A stretch of 64,000 nt of DNA from Ramlibacter pallidus. Lineage in GTDB: Bacteria; Pseudomonadota; Gammaproteobacteria; Burkholderiales; Burkholderiaceae_C. Positions 15,733 to 24,522 of this stretch are shown one piece after another. Positions within the stretch are counted from its first letter, which is position 1. The number at the start of each line of letters is the position of its first letter. Location: contig NZ_JADDIV010000004.1 of NCBI RefSeq assembly GCF_015070875.1, forward strand, positions 62,001 through 126,000. The letters are read 5' to 3'. Below the pieces are notes generated by a model. The model did not search any database. It was not told where the DNA came from and worked only from the letters and a program-made list of their open reading frames with translations. Both the position numbers and the translations under genes were made by a program.

Positions 15733-17517
15733 TCACTTCGCCCAGCCGTCCTTCAGCCCCGTCACCCGATTGAACACGGGCCGGCCTCCACCATGGTCCT
15801 TCCGGTCCGCCACGAAGTACCCATGCCTCTCGAACTGGAACTTCTCATCCCCCTTCGCCCGGCCCAGTGACGGCTCCACATACGCGGTCACCACCTTCAG
15901 GCTGTCCGGATTCAGTTCGTCCAGGAAGTCCTTCTCGCCCGTGCCCGGCTGCGGCACGGAGAACAAGCGGTCGTACAGCCGCACTTCCGCCTTCACGCCA
16001 TCCGCCACGCCGACCCAGGTGATGTTGCCCTTCACCTTCACGGCGTCCGCGCCCGGCGTGCCGCTCTTGGTGTCCGGCACCAGCGTCGCCTGCACTTCCG
16101 TGACCTGGCCCGATGCGTCCTTCGTGGCGCCCGTGCACTCGATCACGTGCCCGTACTTCATGCGCACCTTGTTGCCCGGGAACAGGCGGAAGAATCCCTT
16201 GGGCGGCGTCTCTTCGTAGTCGGTGCGCTCGATCCACAGCTCGCGGCCGAACATGAACTCGCGCTTGCCGCGCTCCGGCGCATGCGGGTGCACGGGCGCG
16301 GAGCAGGGGTCCAGGTGGCCGGCGCCCATCGCCTCGTCCCAGTTGGTGATGACCATCTTCACCGGGTCCAGCACCGCCATCGCGCGCGCCGCCTTCGGGT
16401 CCAGGTCGTCGCGCAGCGCGATCTCCAGCGTCGAATAGTCGATCCACGAATCGGCCTTGCTCACGCCGATGCGGTCGGCGAAGAGCTGCAGGCTCTCCGG
16501 CGTGTAGCCGCGGCGGCGCAGGCCGACGATGGTCGGCATGCGCGGGTCGTCCCAGCCCGTCACGTGGCCCTGGTCGACCAATTGCTTCAGCTTGCGCTTG
16601 CTGGTGACCACGTACGTGAGGTTCAGGCGCGCGAACTCGTACTGCCGCGGCTGCGGCGTGTTGATCAGGCCGCCCTCCGCCAGGCGATCGAGCAGCCAGT
16701 CGTAGAACGGCCGCTGGTCCTCGAACTCCAGCGTGCAGATGCTGTGGGTGATGTTCTCCAGCGCGTCCTCGATCGGGTGCGCGAAGGTGTACATCGGGTA
16801 GATGCACCACTTGCCGCCGGTGTGGTGGTGCTCCGCATGCTTGATGCGGTAGATGGTCGGGTCCCTCAGGTTGATGTTGGGGCTGGCCATGTCGATCTTC
16901 GCGCGCAGCACCGCCTTGCCGTCCTCCAGCTTGCCGTCGCGCATCTCGCGCAAGCGCTGCAGGTTCTCGTCGATGCTGCGGCTGCGGAAGGGGCTGTCGG
17001 TGCCGGGCTTGCTGAAGTCACCGCGGTTGACGCGCATCTCTTCCGGCGTCTGCTCGTCGACGTACGCGTGGCCCGCCTCGATCAGGTACTCGGCGGCGCG
17101 GTACATGAAGTCGAAGTAGTCGCTGGCCTGGTACAGGTGGCTGGTGCCGTGCGCGTCCCAGTCGAAGCCGAGCCAACGCACGGCATCCTTGATGCTCTCG
17201 ACGTACTCCACCTCCTCCTTCTCGGGGTTGGTGTCGTCGAAGCGCAGGTGGCAGATGCCCTGGTAGTCACGCGCCAGCCCGAAGTTCAGGCAGATGCTCT
17301 TGGCATGGCCCACGTGCAGGTAGCCGTTGGGTTCGGGCGGGAATCGGGTGCGGATGCGCGCCGGGTCCGGCTCTCCCATGCGGTGGTGCGCCGCATCCCC
17401 GGGCCCGCCGCCCCAGTGCCGCTGCCGGTAGGTACCTTGTTCCAGGTCGCGCTCGACGATGCCGCGCAGGAAGTTGGACGGCTTGGGGGCGTTTTCTTTT
17501 TCGGTCGGGGAAGCCAT
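15733..17517 (-). CDS. glnS: Glutaminyl-tRNA synthetase
   Basis: This 594-residue class I aminoacyl-tRNA synthetase charges tRNA-Gln in the cytoplasm. The HIGH-type motif is PPEPNGYLHVGHAKS (about 60-74). The KMSKS-type loop reads VTSKRKL, where E. coli has VMSKRKL. RFDDTNPEKEEVEYV and WCIYPMYTFAHPIEDALE are strongly conserved family blocks. The C-terminal anticodon-binding beta barrels are complete, ending HGYFVADRKDHGGGRPVFNR. Length is slightly above the 550-residue E. coli enzyme because of a longer N-terminal extension. The gene is monocistronic. Confidence 0.97.
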   Translation of the reverse strand: MASPTEKENAPKPSNFLRGIVERDLEQGTYRQRHWGGGPGDAAHHRMGEPDPARIRTRFPPEPNGYLHVGHAKSICLNFGLARDYQGICHLRFDDTNPEKEEVEYVESIKDAVRWLGFDWDAHGTSHLYQASDYFDFMYRAAEYLIEAGHAYVDEQTPEEMRVNRGDFSKPGTDSPFRSRSIDENLQRLREMRDGKLEDGKAVLRAKIDMASPNINLRDPTIYRIKHAEHHHTGGKWCIYPMYTFAHPIEDALENITHSICTLEFEDQRPFYDWLLDRLAEGGLINTPQPRQYEFARLNLTYVVTSKRKLKQLVDQGHVTGWDDPRMPTIVGLRRRGYTPESLQLFADRIGVSKADSWIDYSTLEIALRDDLDPKAARAMAVLDPVKMVITNWDEAMGAGHLDPCSAPVHPHAPERGKREFMFGRELWIERTDYEETPPKGFFRLFPGNKVRMKYGHVIECTGATKDASGQVTEVQATLVPDTKSGTPGADAVKVKGNITWVGVADGVKAEVRLYDRLFSVPQPGTGEKDFLDELNPDSLKVVTAYVEPSLGRAKGDEKFQFERHGYFVADRKDHGGGRPVFNRVTGLKDGWAK

Positions 17518-17732
17518 ATGCGGACGATTTTGTCATGGCTTGTTGCAGTGCACCGAAAGCGGGACTTGCGCGCCTTTCGGACGAAGCGTCGGCATCCGGG
17601 GATGAACGGCGCGGCGGGTTACGTCCGGCAACGCATTTGACTGCGACGCCCCTAGGCAATCCTTCACGGCTTGCGTTCAATCACGCCACAGGTTCCGGGA
17701 AAACCCGGGACACCCCAAGCAGGACCCTGAAA

Positions 17733-18062
17733 TTGAAAACCTCTCGCGCTATCACCGCTTTCGCAGCACTGGCCCTGGCCACGCTGGCCGGCGCCGCGCA
17801 GGCCCGCGACAACGTGTACTGGTCGATCGGCATCGATGCCGCCCCCGGCGTCTCGGTCGGCGTCGGCAACCACCGGCCCGTCTATGTGGCGCCGGCGCCG
17901 GTCTACGTCGCGCCGGCCCCGATCTACGTGGCACCGCGGCCGGTGTACGTGGCCCCGCCCGTCTACTACGTGCAGCCGGCGCCGGTGTACTACGGCCAGG
18001 GCTACGGACACCACAGGCACAAGCGCCACAAGCATCACCGGCACCATCGCCACCATCACTGA
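17733..18062 (+). CDS. Secreted VYVAP-repeat, His-rich-tail protein
   Basis: This is a 109-residue exported protein. The only well-placed start is TTG at 17733, eight bases after AGGA, giving a clean signal peptide (KTSRAITAFAALALATLAGAAQA). The mature part carries five variants of a VYVAP/IYVAP unit (about residues 50-78), a Tyr-rich segment, and a C-terminal run of His with Arg and Lys (about 93-109). The His tail could bind metal ions. Similar PVYVAP proteins are common in Burkholderiales periplasm or envelope, without known role. An intrinsic terminator follows at 18138. Confidence 0.72.
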   Translation: MKTSRAITAFAALALATLAGAAQARDNVYWSIGIDAAPGVSVGVGNHRPVYVAPAPVYVAPAPIYVAPRPVYVAPPVYYVQPAPVYYGQGYGHHRHKRHKHHRHHRHHH

Positions 18063-18137
18063 CAAGCGCGGGACGGCCCCTCAGGGAGTTGCAGCAACGG
18101 ACAGGCAGAAAAAGAAGTTTCGGTTCTCCAAGCGATT

Positions 18138-18170
18138 GGCCCCGGGCCCACAAGCCGGGGCCTTCTTTTT
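18138..18170 (+). terminator. Rho-independent terminator
   Basis: GGCCCCGG (18138-18145) pairs with CCGGGGCC (18155-18162) and is followed by TTCTTTTT. It lies 75 bp after the VYVAP-repeat gene. Confidence 0.88.
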
Positions 18171-18229
18171 GGGCCCTTGGCTTGGTGGGTGGGTCGCGCC
18201 GTCCCGCGTTGAAACCCGTGGCCGCCGCA

Positions 18230-18484
18230 TCAGCGGTGGTGTTCGTCCTTGCCCGCTTCGGGCTGCTGTTCCGGTGTCGGGTAAGGCTGGGGGAGCAGGG
18301 ATTTCAGCTTCAGCTGGTCCCGCAGGTGGGGACGCACGCTGTCCGCCCCGTAGCCGCTGTGGCCCTTGGCCGTGGCGCGCTCGACGAATCCGCGCGTCCG
18401 GCCGGGCCCGTTGCTCCTCCGGCCGCCCGGCGCAACGCGCCGGTCGTCCGGCTCGCTCGCGCTGTTGGGTTTGCCGTCTTTCAT
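18230..18484 (-). CDS. Small hypothetical protein, 84 aa
   Basis: This is a charged, Gly/Pro-rich, probably disordered protein. The central block RTRGFVERATAKGHSGYGADS, followed by HLRDQLKLKSLLPQPYPTPEQ, looks conserved rather than random, and the ATG at 18484 has AGAGGA eight bases upstream. It has no signal peptide, cysteine or membrane segment. I do not recognise a named family. Its neighbours do not suggest a function. Confidence 0.5.
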   Translation of the reverse strand: MKDGKPNSASEPDDRRVAPGGRRSNGPGRTRGFVERATAKGHSGYGADSVRPHLRDQLKLKSLLPQPYPTPEQQPEAGKDEHHR

Positions 18485-18888
18485 GTCTGTTGTTCCTCTG
18501 AGTGTTAACAGAGTACGGGCGCAGCAACGCTTTACATGACGGCCGTGCCCGGCCTTGGGCGTCGGACTTCATCGACCGAGCCGTAGGCGGACCCGCAACG
18601 GGGACGGGCAAAAAAGAACCCCCAGGGGTTGAGCCTGGGGGTAACAATGCCAGTCGCGGGACGGAGGGCCGGACCAGCTCACCCCGGAGGAGGAGGGGAC
18701 TCAGAGGAGTCGGGGTGATCGGGAGACGGAACGCGCTGCTTCGGTCTGTCGGTGAAGGGGCGCCTTCCGTGCAATTCGATGCCTTGTAGTAGAAGGGCCG
18801 GCCGCGGTACGCCTTGTAGGACGCCGCCCACAGCGCCTGCCGGACGATTCCCCCTTTGCCTGGTGCATCGCAGGCCCCGGGGGCGAAC
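18485..18888. other. Intergenic region, about 400 bp
   Basis: It contains a minus-strand terminator (18610-18642) and otherwise nothing I can call a gene. A purine-rich run (ggaggaggagggg) lies near 18684. A short minus-strand frame with KAYRGRPFYYKAS near 18775-18830 looks protein-like but has no start and may be a relic. Confidence 0.4.
18610..18642 (-). terminator. Rho-independent terminator
   Basis: On the minus strand, ACCCCCAGG pairs with CCTGGGGGT around a seven-base loop and is followed by TCTTTTTT. It would end the transcript of the lipoprotein gene at 18889-19428, about 250 bases past its stop. Confidence 0.82.
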
Positions 18889-19428
18889 TCACGCGCCCTT
18901 GTAGAAGATGTAGTCGGCCTGGTAGCGCACCACCTGCTTGGTGCCGAGGTTCGCAGCGCCACAGGCGGCCGCGGGCGCCACACCGCCTTGCGTGGCCACG
19001 CGCTGGATGTAGGTGACGCCGTTCATGGCGCCGTTGCCCATGGCGGGGTTCGCCCTGACCAGCTGCAGCGGGATGCTGCCCGCATCGGCCGGTGCCACGG
19101 CGACCTGCGTGGCCGTGACGCGCGATCCGTCCATGTTCTCCCAGGTGGCGGGCGGGCCGAAGTAGCGGCCGACCTGCTTGCCGGCGCGGTCCATCAGCTT
19201 GGCATCGGGGCCGACGAAGAACCATTCGTGGCCCCCCCCCGCCTTCACGCGGCATTCGTAGGTGATCTCGCCCACCCCCACCGTTTCCATCGCCACGCGG
19301 TGCCCGGACGGCACCTGCACGGCGGCCGGCAGCATCGCCTGGTCGTAGGGACGGGACATGGCCATCGGGCCGGAGGCACAGGCGGCGAGCGTGGCGCAGC
19401 AGGAAGCTGCCAGGATGAGGCGTTGCAT
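18889..19428 (-). CDS. DUF3455-type lipoprotein
   Basis: This is a 179-residue exported protein. The ATG at 19428 has AGGAGA seven bases upstream; an upstream in-frame extension is unlikely. The lipobox LAACAS at about residues 14-19 predicts a lipid-anchored Cys. The body (VPSGHRVAMETVGVGEITYECR, then FVGPDAKLMDRAGKQVGRYFGPPATWE) matches DUF3455, a family of unknown function. The coding strand holds a run of nine G at 19232-19240 (the Gly-Gly-Gly of KAGGGHEW), which could slip. The gene is monocistronic. Confidence 0.85.
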   Translation of the reverse strand: MQRLILAASCCATLAACASGPMAMSRPYDQAMLPAAVQVPSGHRVAMETVGVGEITYECRVKAGGGHEWFFVGPDAKLMDRAGKQVGRYFGPPATWENMDGSRVTATQVAVAPADAGSIPLQLVRANPAMGNGAMNGVTYIQRVATQGGVAPAAACGAANLGTKQVVRYQADYIFYKGA

Positions 19429-19512
19429 GGGGGATCTCCTGATCGTTGCGAAGTGACGCGGCTTGCGTCCGCCACGGATACGCAGGAAAACCCCGCGCGG
19501 ATTCAACCGCGG

Positions 19513-20304
19513 CTACATCGCCTTGAAGAGATGCGCGTACAGCCGGCTCACCGGCAGCCGCTCCTTGCGGCCGCGCAGGGCGAGGTGCAGCTTGCCGCCC
19601 TCGTCGCGGTGCACGCTTTCGATGGCCGTGGCGCGCACCACCGTGCCGCGGTGCACCTGCCAGAAGAGCTGGGCGTCGAGCTGGGGCAGCAGTTCCTTGA
19701 GCGGCGTGCGCACCAGCACTTCGCTGGCCGCGCAGACCACGCGCACGTACTTGTCGGCCGCTTCGAAATACACGACTTCCTCGACCGGCACCATGCGGAT
19801 CGTGGTGCCCACGCCGGCCTGGATCACCTTCAGGTGCGGTTGCGGGGTCGGTGGGGTCCCGGCCAGCAGGTGGCGCAGCTGGCCCAGCGTGGCTTCGAGG
19901 TCGACGCCGCCGGCGGTGCGTCGTGCCAGCACCTGTCGGACCTTCTCCACGGTCCGCGCCAGGCGTTGCGGCTGCACCGGCTTCAGCACGTAGTCGACGG
20001 CCTGGGCCTCGAACGCCTGCACCGCGTACTGGTCGTAGGCCGTCACGAAGACGAGCGCCGGGAAGGGTGCGTCCTGCGCCCACGCATCCGCCAGTTCGGC
20101 GGCGGCCTCCAGCCCGCCCTGGCCGGGCATGCGGATGTCGAAGAACAGCACGTCGGGGCGGTGCTGCAGGGCGGCCCGCACGGCGGCGGCGCCGTCGCCG
20201 ACGGAGGCGACCACCTGCAGCTCCGGCCACGCGCGCGCCAGCTCCGCCTGCAGGGCCTGCGCCAGCAGCGGTTCGTCTTCGGCGAGGACGGCGGTGGGCT
20301 TCAT
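19513..20304 (-). CDS. LytTR-type response regulator
   Basis: This is a 263-residue regulator. The receiver domain (about 4-120) has acidic residues at AEDEPLL, the phosphoacceptor Asp56 in DVLFFDIRMPG, and Lys in DYVLKPV. The LytTR DNA-binding domain (about 160-260) has VEEVVYFEAADKYVRV and LFWQVHRGTVVRATAIE. Its ATG overlaps the stop of the sensor kinase by four bases. Together they form a LytS/LytR-like pair, acting on an unknown target, possibly their own 2TM operon. Confidence 0.95.
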   Translation of the reverse strand: MKPTAVLAEDEPLLAQALQAELARAWPELQVVASVGDGAAAVRAALQHRPDVLFFDIRMPGQGGLEAAAELADAWAQDAPFPALVFVTAYDQYAVQAFEAQAVDYVLKPVQPQRLARTVEKVRQVLARRTAGGVDLEATLGQLRHLLAGTPPTPQPHLKVIQAGVGTTIRMVPVEEVVYFEAADKYVRVVCAASEVLVRTPLKELLPQLDAQLFWQVHRGTVVRATAIESVHRDEGGKLHLALRGRKERLPVSRLYAHLFKAM

Positions 20305-21332
20305 GCGATCGGCAGCAGGATGCGCGTGCACGCGCCGTGCGCATCGCGCGTGAAGTCGATCACGGCGCGGCCGGCGTACAGGGTCGCGAGCCGCTCCCGG
20401 ATCTGCACCAGGCCGAAGCCCTTGCCGGCGGAGCCGGCGGCGTCGCCGACACCGGTGTCCGTCACCTCCAGCAGCAGCCGGTCGCCGTCGCGCGCGGCGC
20501 GCACCGTGACCTGGCCGCCCTCCACCTTGGGCTCGAGGCCGTGCAGGATGCTGTTCTCCACCACCGGCTGCAGCAGCAACGTGGGCACGCGCAGGCCGGC
20601 CAGTTCCGCCGGCAGCTCGATGGTGGAACGCAGGCGCGGCCCCATGCGGATCGCCATGAGCTCCAGGTAATCGCGCAGCCGGTCGAACTCCAACTGCAGG
20701 GGGTGCGTGGTGGCGCGCGACGCATCGAGCGTGGCGCGCAGGTACGCGATCATGTGGTCCAGCATCTGCTGCGCACGGCCGGGATCCACGGCGATCAGCG
20801 CCCGCAGGTTGGCCAGCGTGTTGAACAGCATGTGCGGTTCCAGCTGCGATTCGAGCAGCTTGAGCCGGGCCTCGCCGGCGTGACGTTCGGCTTCGCCGAT
20901 GCGCCGCTCGAGGTAGGCGCTCTTGTTGCGGCTGTAGAACCAGTAGCTGCCCGCGATGCCCGCCAGCAGCGTGATCAGCAGGCCGCTGCGCAGGTGCGTG
21001 CCGGAGGAACTGCTCCCCGCCGGGATCAGGCCGAGGGAGCGCATCACCGCGTCGCCGCCGATGTTGCCCACGAGGAAGCCGGTGACGATGCCGCCGACCA
21101 CCAGCATGCCGCCTTGCCAGCCCGCGGGCCAGCCCGTCTCGGAAGCGGTCGGCAACAGGTGCCGCCCGAGGTCGATCACCGCCCAGATCGTGCAACCCGT
21201 GAACAGCGAGTACGCCACCAGCGGCGGGTAGGGGCGGTCGGGCGAGAAGGCGTACTGGATGGTGGCCACCGCGAGGCAGAAGGCGATGGTCTGCAGCAGG
21301 TTCTGCAGCTTGGAGATCCAGTCGATCTTCAT
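20301..21332 (-). CDS. LytS-type sensor histidine kinase
   Basis: This is a 343-residue membrane kinase. Four hydrophobic segments lie in the first 140 residues, then a short linker with LERRIGEAERHAGEARLK. The His_kinase box is LKLLESQLEPHMLFNTLANL, with phosphoacceptor His167. The ATPase region has PVVENSILHGLEP and GKGFGLVQIRERL. This is the LytS/YehU class that pairs with LytTR regulators. Its start overlaps the end of a 2TM protein gene by four bases and its end overlaps the regulator, so all four genes form one operon. Confidence 0.93.
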   Translation of the reverse strand: MKIDWISKLQNLLQTIAFCLAVATIQYAFSPDRPYPPLVAYSLFTGCTIWAVIDLGRHLLPTASETGWPAGWQGGMLVVGGIVTGFLVGNIGGDAVMRSLGLIPAGSSSSGTHLRSGLLITLLAGIAGSYWFYSRNKSAYLERRIGEAERHAGEARLKLLESQLEPHMLFNTLANLRALIAVDPGRAQQMLDHMIAYLRATLDASRATTHPLQLEFDRLRDYLELMAIRMGPRLRSTIELPAELAGLRVPTLLLQPVVENSILHGLEPKVEGGQVTVRAARDGDRLLLEVTDTGVGDAAGSAGKGFGLVQIRERLATLYAGRAVIDFTRDAHGACTRILLPIA

Positions 21333-21631
21333 CGACGCGCCGCGCGGTCCTGCTCGCGCCGCAGCCGATCGCGCTCGCGCTGCACCAGCTGCTCGCGCCA
21401 CGCGCTGCCGCCGCCCAGCACGAAGACCGACAGGCCGTGCAGCACGAGCCCCAGTCCCCATCCGAGCACCGGGTACGCCGACCAGGGCCGGCTGCGCAGG
21501 CCGAACTGCCAGGCGGCGAACATGCCCACGTTCACCACCAGGTACACCGCGGCGTGGACGTACCAGCCCAGCTTGGCGCCGGCCCGCTTGCGCGCGAGGC
21601 GGTCGATGTCGTCTTCGGAAAGCTGGGGCAT
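21329..21631 (-). CDS. 2TM-domain protein
   Basis: This 100-residue protein carries the 2TM domain: a short amphipathic opening DIDRLARKRAGAKLGWYVHAAVYLVVN and a second helix GWGLGLVLHGLSVFVL. A charged C-terminal tail follows (EQLVQRERDRLRREQDR). It is a close paralogue of the next gene upstream. 2TM domains are often found at the N-terminus of LytS-like kinases. Here the domain is separate but coupled to the kinase by a four-base overlap, so a sensing or anchoring partnership is likely. Confidence 0.85.
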   Translation of the reverse strand: MPQLSEDDIDRLARKRAGAKLGWYVHAAVYLVVNVGMFAAWQFGLRSRPWSAYPVLGWGLGLVLHGLSVFVLGGGSAWREQLVQRERDRLRREQDRAARR

Positions 21632-21664
21632 GGCGAGCGGATTCTAGGGGAGCGGGTGGGTGTT

Positions 21665-21949
21665 TCACCACGGTTCGGGGTTGGCCTGCAGGCGGCGGCG
21701 CTCGCGCTCCACCATGCCTTCGTAGGCGCTGCCGCCGGCGACGAGATAGACCACGACGCCGTGGATGGCCAGGCCCAGGCCCCAGCCGAAGGCGGGGAAG
21801 ACGGCCCAGTGCCGTCCGCTCAGGTAGGACAGCGCGGCGAGCATCAGGTTGACGGCGATGTAGACGCCGGCATGGATGTACCAGCCCATCTTCATGCCGG
21901 CGCGGCGGCGGGCGAGGCGTTCGAGTTCGGTGTCGGCGAGTGCGGTCAT
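21665..21949 (-). CDS. 2TM-domain protein (paralogue)
   Basis: This 94-residue paralogue of the preceding 2TM protein has ELERLARRRAGMKMGWYIHAGVYIAVN and FGWGLGLAIHGVVVYLVAGG. The two differ throughout but align without gaps across the helices, pointing to an old tandem duplication. It is 33 bp upstream of its copy and probably the first gene of the 2TM-2TM-kinase-regulator operon. No enzymatic motif is present. Confidence 0.85.
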   Translation of the reverse strand: MTALADTELERLARRRAGMKMGWYIHAGVYIAVNLMLAALSYLSGRHWAVFPAFGWGLGLAIHGVVVYLVAGGSAYEGMVERERRRLQANPEPW

Positions 21950-21982
21950 GGCTTTCTCCTTGGGTGGGGGCGGGGGATCGGT

Positions 21983-22408
21983 TCAGAGCAGGCCGAGCTG
22001 CGCCCAGACCTGCTGGCCGAGGTAGCGGCGCGGCAGCAGGGTGAAGGCGCCGGCGACGATGCAGGCCCAGAAGTACAGGTGGCGCATCACCAGGCGGTGA
22101 CCGGCGATGTCGCGGTGGGCGAGCTTCCAGAAGGCGCCGAACAGGCCCAGGAGGGTCGCCGGCACCAGCAGGTGGATCGGCGTGTAGCCGCCGATGTTGG
22201 GCAGTTCGAAGTCGCGGATGAACACGGCGGAGGTGGCCGTGACCACCATCAGCGTCACCCAGGCGTAGCCGAAAGCGCGGTGCAGGCGCGGCCGCGGCCG
22301 GGCGCCGCGGCGGGCCCAGAGGGCCACGGGGCCGATGGCCACCGCCGCGATGGCCACCGCCGCGATGGCGGCGGTCATGTGGACGGCGATGACGGGGGTG
22401 AGTTGCAT
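21983..22408 (-). CDS. DUF2306-type membrane protein
   Basis: This is a 141-residue protein with four hydrophobic segments. The segment around LHRAFGYAWVTLMVVTATSAVFIRD, followed by FELPNIGGYTPIHLLVPATLLG and MRHLYFWACIVAGAFTLLPRR, matches DUF2306 (YozB-like) membrane proteins of unknown function. Near the N-terminus a 15-bp tandem repeat (22334-22363) encodes the doubled AAIAAVAIAAVAIG. It lies 33 bp upstream of the 2TM genes and may belong to the same transcript. Confidence 0.78.
   Translation of the reverse strand: MQLTPVIAVHMTAAIAAVAIAAVAIGPVALWARRGARPRPRLHRAFGYAWVTLMVVTATSAVFIRDFELPNIGGYTPIHLLVPATLLGLFGAFWKLAHRDIAGHRLVMRHLYFWACIVAGAFTLLPRRYLGQQVWAQLGLL
22334..22363. repeat. 15-bp tandem repeat inside the DUF2306 gene
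   Basis: gatggccaccgccgc occurs twice head to tail. Gain or loss of a unit would keep the reading frame and change the first transmembrane helix by five residues. Confidence 0.8.
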
Positions 22409-22543
22409 GGTGCGCTCCTCGTGTCTGCGATGGAGCGCACTTTGCGCGGTGCCGCCCCGCGCTGCGAGCCGGGTGCGACGAAATGCGGGAAACGCGCCGC
22501 GAACCGGGCGCTGGCCGCCGTCAGCGGCGGCCGGTGACCGGGC

Positions 22544-22693
22544 TCAGGCCCAGATGCGGCGGTACTTCTCGGCCAGCTGTTGCTGGCGCAGCATGATCTT
22601 CGGCACGTCCGGGTGCATCGGGTTGATCTCTTTCATCGCCCAGCGATAGAAAGACTGGGCAACCATCACGTGGAGCAGTTCGAGGATTTTCAT
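22544..22693 (-). CDS. Small conserved-looking hypothetical protein, 49 aa
   Basis: The product begins [20 protein letters not shown] and continues [19 protein letters not shown], ending in KYRRIWA. The composition is not that of a random GC-rich frame (Met, Ile, Gln, Tyr and Trp), and I recall similar short proteins in Comamonadaceae. No function is known to me. One amphipathic N-terminal helix may associate with membrane. The region from 22409 to 22543 upstream of the DUF2306 gene holds nothing else. Confidence 0.55.
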   Translation of the reverse strand: MKILELLHVMVAQSFYRWAMKEINPMHPDVPKIMLRQQQLAEKYRRIWA

Positions 22694-22865
22694 AACCGCT
22701 GATGTTGCCGCCGCCCCGATCGCGCCCTGTAGGTTCCGTGCGCGACCATGGATGCAGCTTTCCGACACGCCCTGTCAGACGGAAGCTGTGGCTGAGCTAC
22801 AGACCCGCGCCGCTCCGGGCTCCGCCGCGACAGGGATAATCCGCCCTTTTGTTCGGGGAGCTTGC

Positions 22866-23693
22866 GTGGACATCGTGTTGCTGGTGAAGGCCGCCATCAT
22901 GGGCATCGTCGAAGGGCTCACGGAGTTCCTGCCCATCTCCAGCACCGGCCACCTCATCCTGACGGGGCACCTGCTGGGCCTGCATGCCGAGCGCGACAAG
23001 GTGTTCGAGATCGCCATCCAGACCGGCGCGATCCTGGCCGTGATCCTGGTGTACTGGCAGAAGATCCGCAGCACCATCGTGGCGCTGCCGACGCAGCGCG
23101 AGGCGCAGCGTTTCGCGGCCAATGTGCTGGTGGCGTTCTTCCCCGCGGTGATCCTGGGGCTGGCCTTCGGCAAGATGATCCAGAACAACCTGTTCACGCC
23201 GGCGGTGGTCGCCACCAGCTTCATCGTCGGCGCGTTCATCATCCTGTGGGCCGAGAAGCGGCCGCACCCGAACATCCGCATCCACGAGGTGGAGGAGATG
23301 CGCTGGACGGATGCGCTCAAGCTCGGCCTCGTGCAGTGCTTCGCGCTGATCCCGGGCACCAGCCGCAGCGGCGCGACCATCATCGGCGGGATGCTGCTGG
23401 GCCTGTCGCGCAAGGCGGCAACCGACTTTTCCTTCTACCTGGCCATCCCGACGCTGATCGGCGCGGGCGTGTACAGCCTGGTCAAGGAGCGGCAGCACCT
23501 GTCGGTGGACGACCTGCCGATGTTCGCCGTGGGCCTGCTGTTCTCTTTCGCGAGCGCCTGGCTGTGCGTGCGCTGGCTGCTGCGCTACATCTCCACGCAC
23601 AGCTTCGTGCCGTTCGCGTGGTACCGCATCGCCTTCGGCATCATCGTGCTGGTGACGTCCGCGACCGGCTGGGTGCAGTGGTCGGCGAAGTGA
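22866..23693 (+). CDS. uppP: Undecaprenyl-diphosphatase
   Basis: This 275-residue membrane enzyme recycles undecaprenyl diphosphate for cell-wall synthesis and is linked to bacitracin resistance. The start is GTG at 22866, after GGGGAG. The first signature is [20 protein letters not shown] (about 14-33); the second is [20 protein letters not shown] (about 160-179), with the catalytic Arg and Ser. Eight or so TM segments are visible. Its last 53 bases overlap the end of the convergent lipase-like gene. Confidence 0.97.
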   Translation: MDIVLLVKAAIMGIVEGLTEFLPISSTGHLILTGHLLGLHAERDKVFEIAIQTGAILAVILVYWQKIRSTIVALPTQREAQRFAANVLVAFFPAVILGLAFGKMIQNNLFTPAVVATSFIVGAFIILWAEKRPHPNIRIHEVEEMRWTDALKLGLVQCFALIPGTSRSGATIIGGMLLGLSRKAATDFSFYLAIPTLIGAGVYSLVKERQHLSVDDLPMFAVGLLFSFASAWLCVRWLLRYISTHSFVPFAWYRIAFGIIVLVTSATGWVQWSAK

Positions 23694-24435
23694 GCAGGCG
23701 CCGCGCGCGATAGCGCTTCCAGCGGCCTTCCGGCTGCGCCAGCCGGTCGGCCACGATGCGCAGCACCTCGGGGTGTGTCGGCATGCCCAGATGGCTGGCC
23801 TGCACGGCGACGTTCTCCACCATCGGCCCCTTGCGTTCCAGGCAGCCGCGCCAGCAGACGACGCCGTCGCTCTCGCTGTAGATCGAGGTGGTGGGCACCG
23901 GCAGGCGCTCGCGCAGGCGGGCCTGCAGCTCGGGCGTCAACTGCGAGGCGTCGCCGCCCAGCCAGCGGAACACCGTGCCCGCATGGTTCGCGGTACCCAG
24001 CGCGCCGAAGGGCGTTCCCAGCGTGACGACCTGCCGCACGCTGCCCGGGCAGCAGCGGGCGATCTCGCGGGCGTAGATGCCGCCCAGGCTCCAGCCCACC
24101 AGGCTCACCTTGCGGCCGTGGCCGGCATGCAAGGCACGCACGCGTTCCACGAGGGCCGGCAACCAAGCGTCGAACATGCCCTCGGGTCCGCGGTTCACGC
24201 CCAGGTCCCAGTCGTGCACGGTGAAGGCGCAGCTGGCGAGATGGTTGCGCAGCGCGGCGGTCGACAGCGAACCGGCGCCGAGGCCCGGATAGACGATGAC
24301 GGGATGGCCGTCGCCCTGCACCGGGGCGAGATGGCCGACCCGGGCGGCGAAGAAGTCGAGGGCGGCGCGCAGGGGCTCGGTGGCCAGCAGCGCCAGCGAG
24401 GGCGCCTGGAAGGCCAGGGCAGTCGATGAAGGCAT
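23641..24435 (-). CDS. Alpha/beta-hydrolase (lipase-like)
   Basis: This is a 264-residue hydrolase. [22 protein letters not shown] is the oxyanion-hole strand region. [17 protein letters not shown] carries the nucleophile elbow GWSLG (Ser about 125), and [17 protein letters not shown] sequence near the C-terminus supplies His. It resembles intracellular esterases of the PGAP1/triacylglycerol-lipase type; the substrate is unknown. The C-terminus is Arg/Ser-rich and overlaps uppP by 53 bases, so the last residues may be poorly conserved. Confidence 0.82.
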   Translation of the reverse strand: MPSSTALAFQAPSLALLATEPLRAALDFFAARVGHLAPVQGDGHPVIVYPGLGAGSLSTAALRNHLASCAFTVHDWDLGVNRGPEGMFDAWLPALVERVRALHAGHGRKVSLVGWSLGGIYAREIARCCPGSVRQVVTLGTPFGALGTANHAGTVFRWLGGDASQLTPELQARLRERLPVPTTSIYSESDGVVCWRGCLERKGPMVENVAVQASHLGMPTHPEVLRIVADRLAQPEGRWKRYRARRLLTSPTTAPSRSRTSPAR

Positions 24436-24522
24436 GCCGCCACTGTGGGCCCGCAGCCCGTCCCTGTCTGTGGTCTGGCGGGGAAGCGCCTTGTAGTCCG
24501 CTCCCGGCGCCGCGGTAGGACG

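Noticed and set aside
18775..18840. Minus-strand peptide KAYRGRPFYYKAS in an intergenic region
   Set aside because: It has no start codon, ribosome site or extended similarity; it may be a relic, but a gene cannot be supported.
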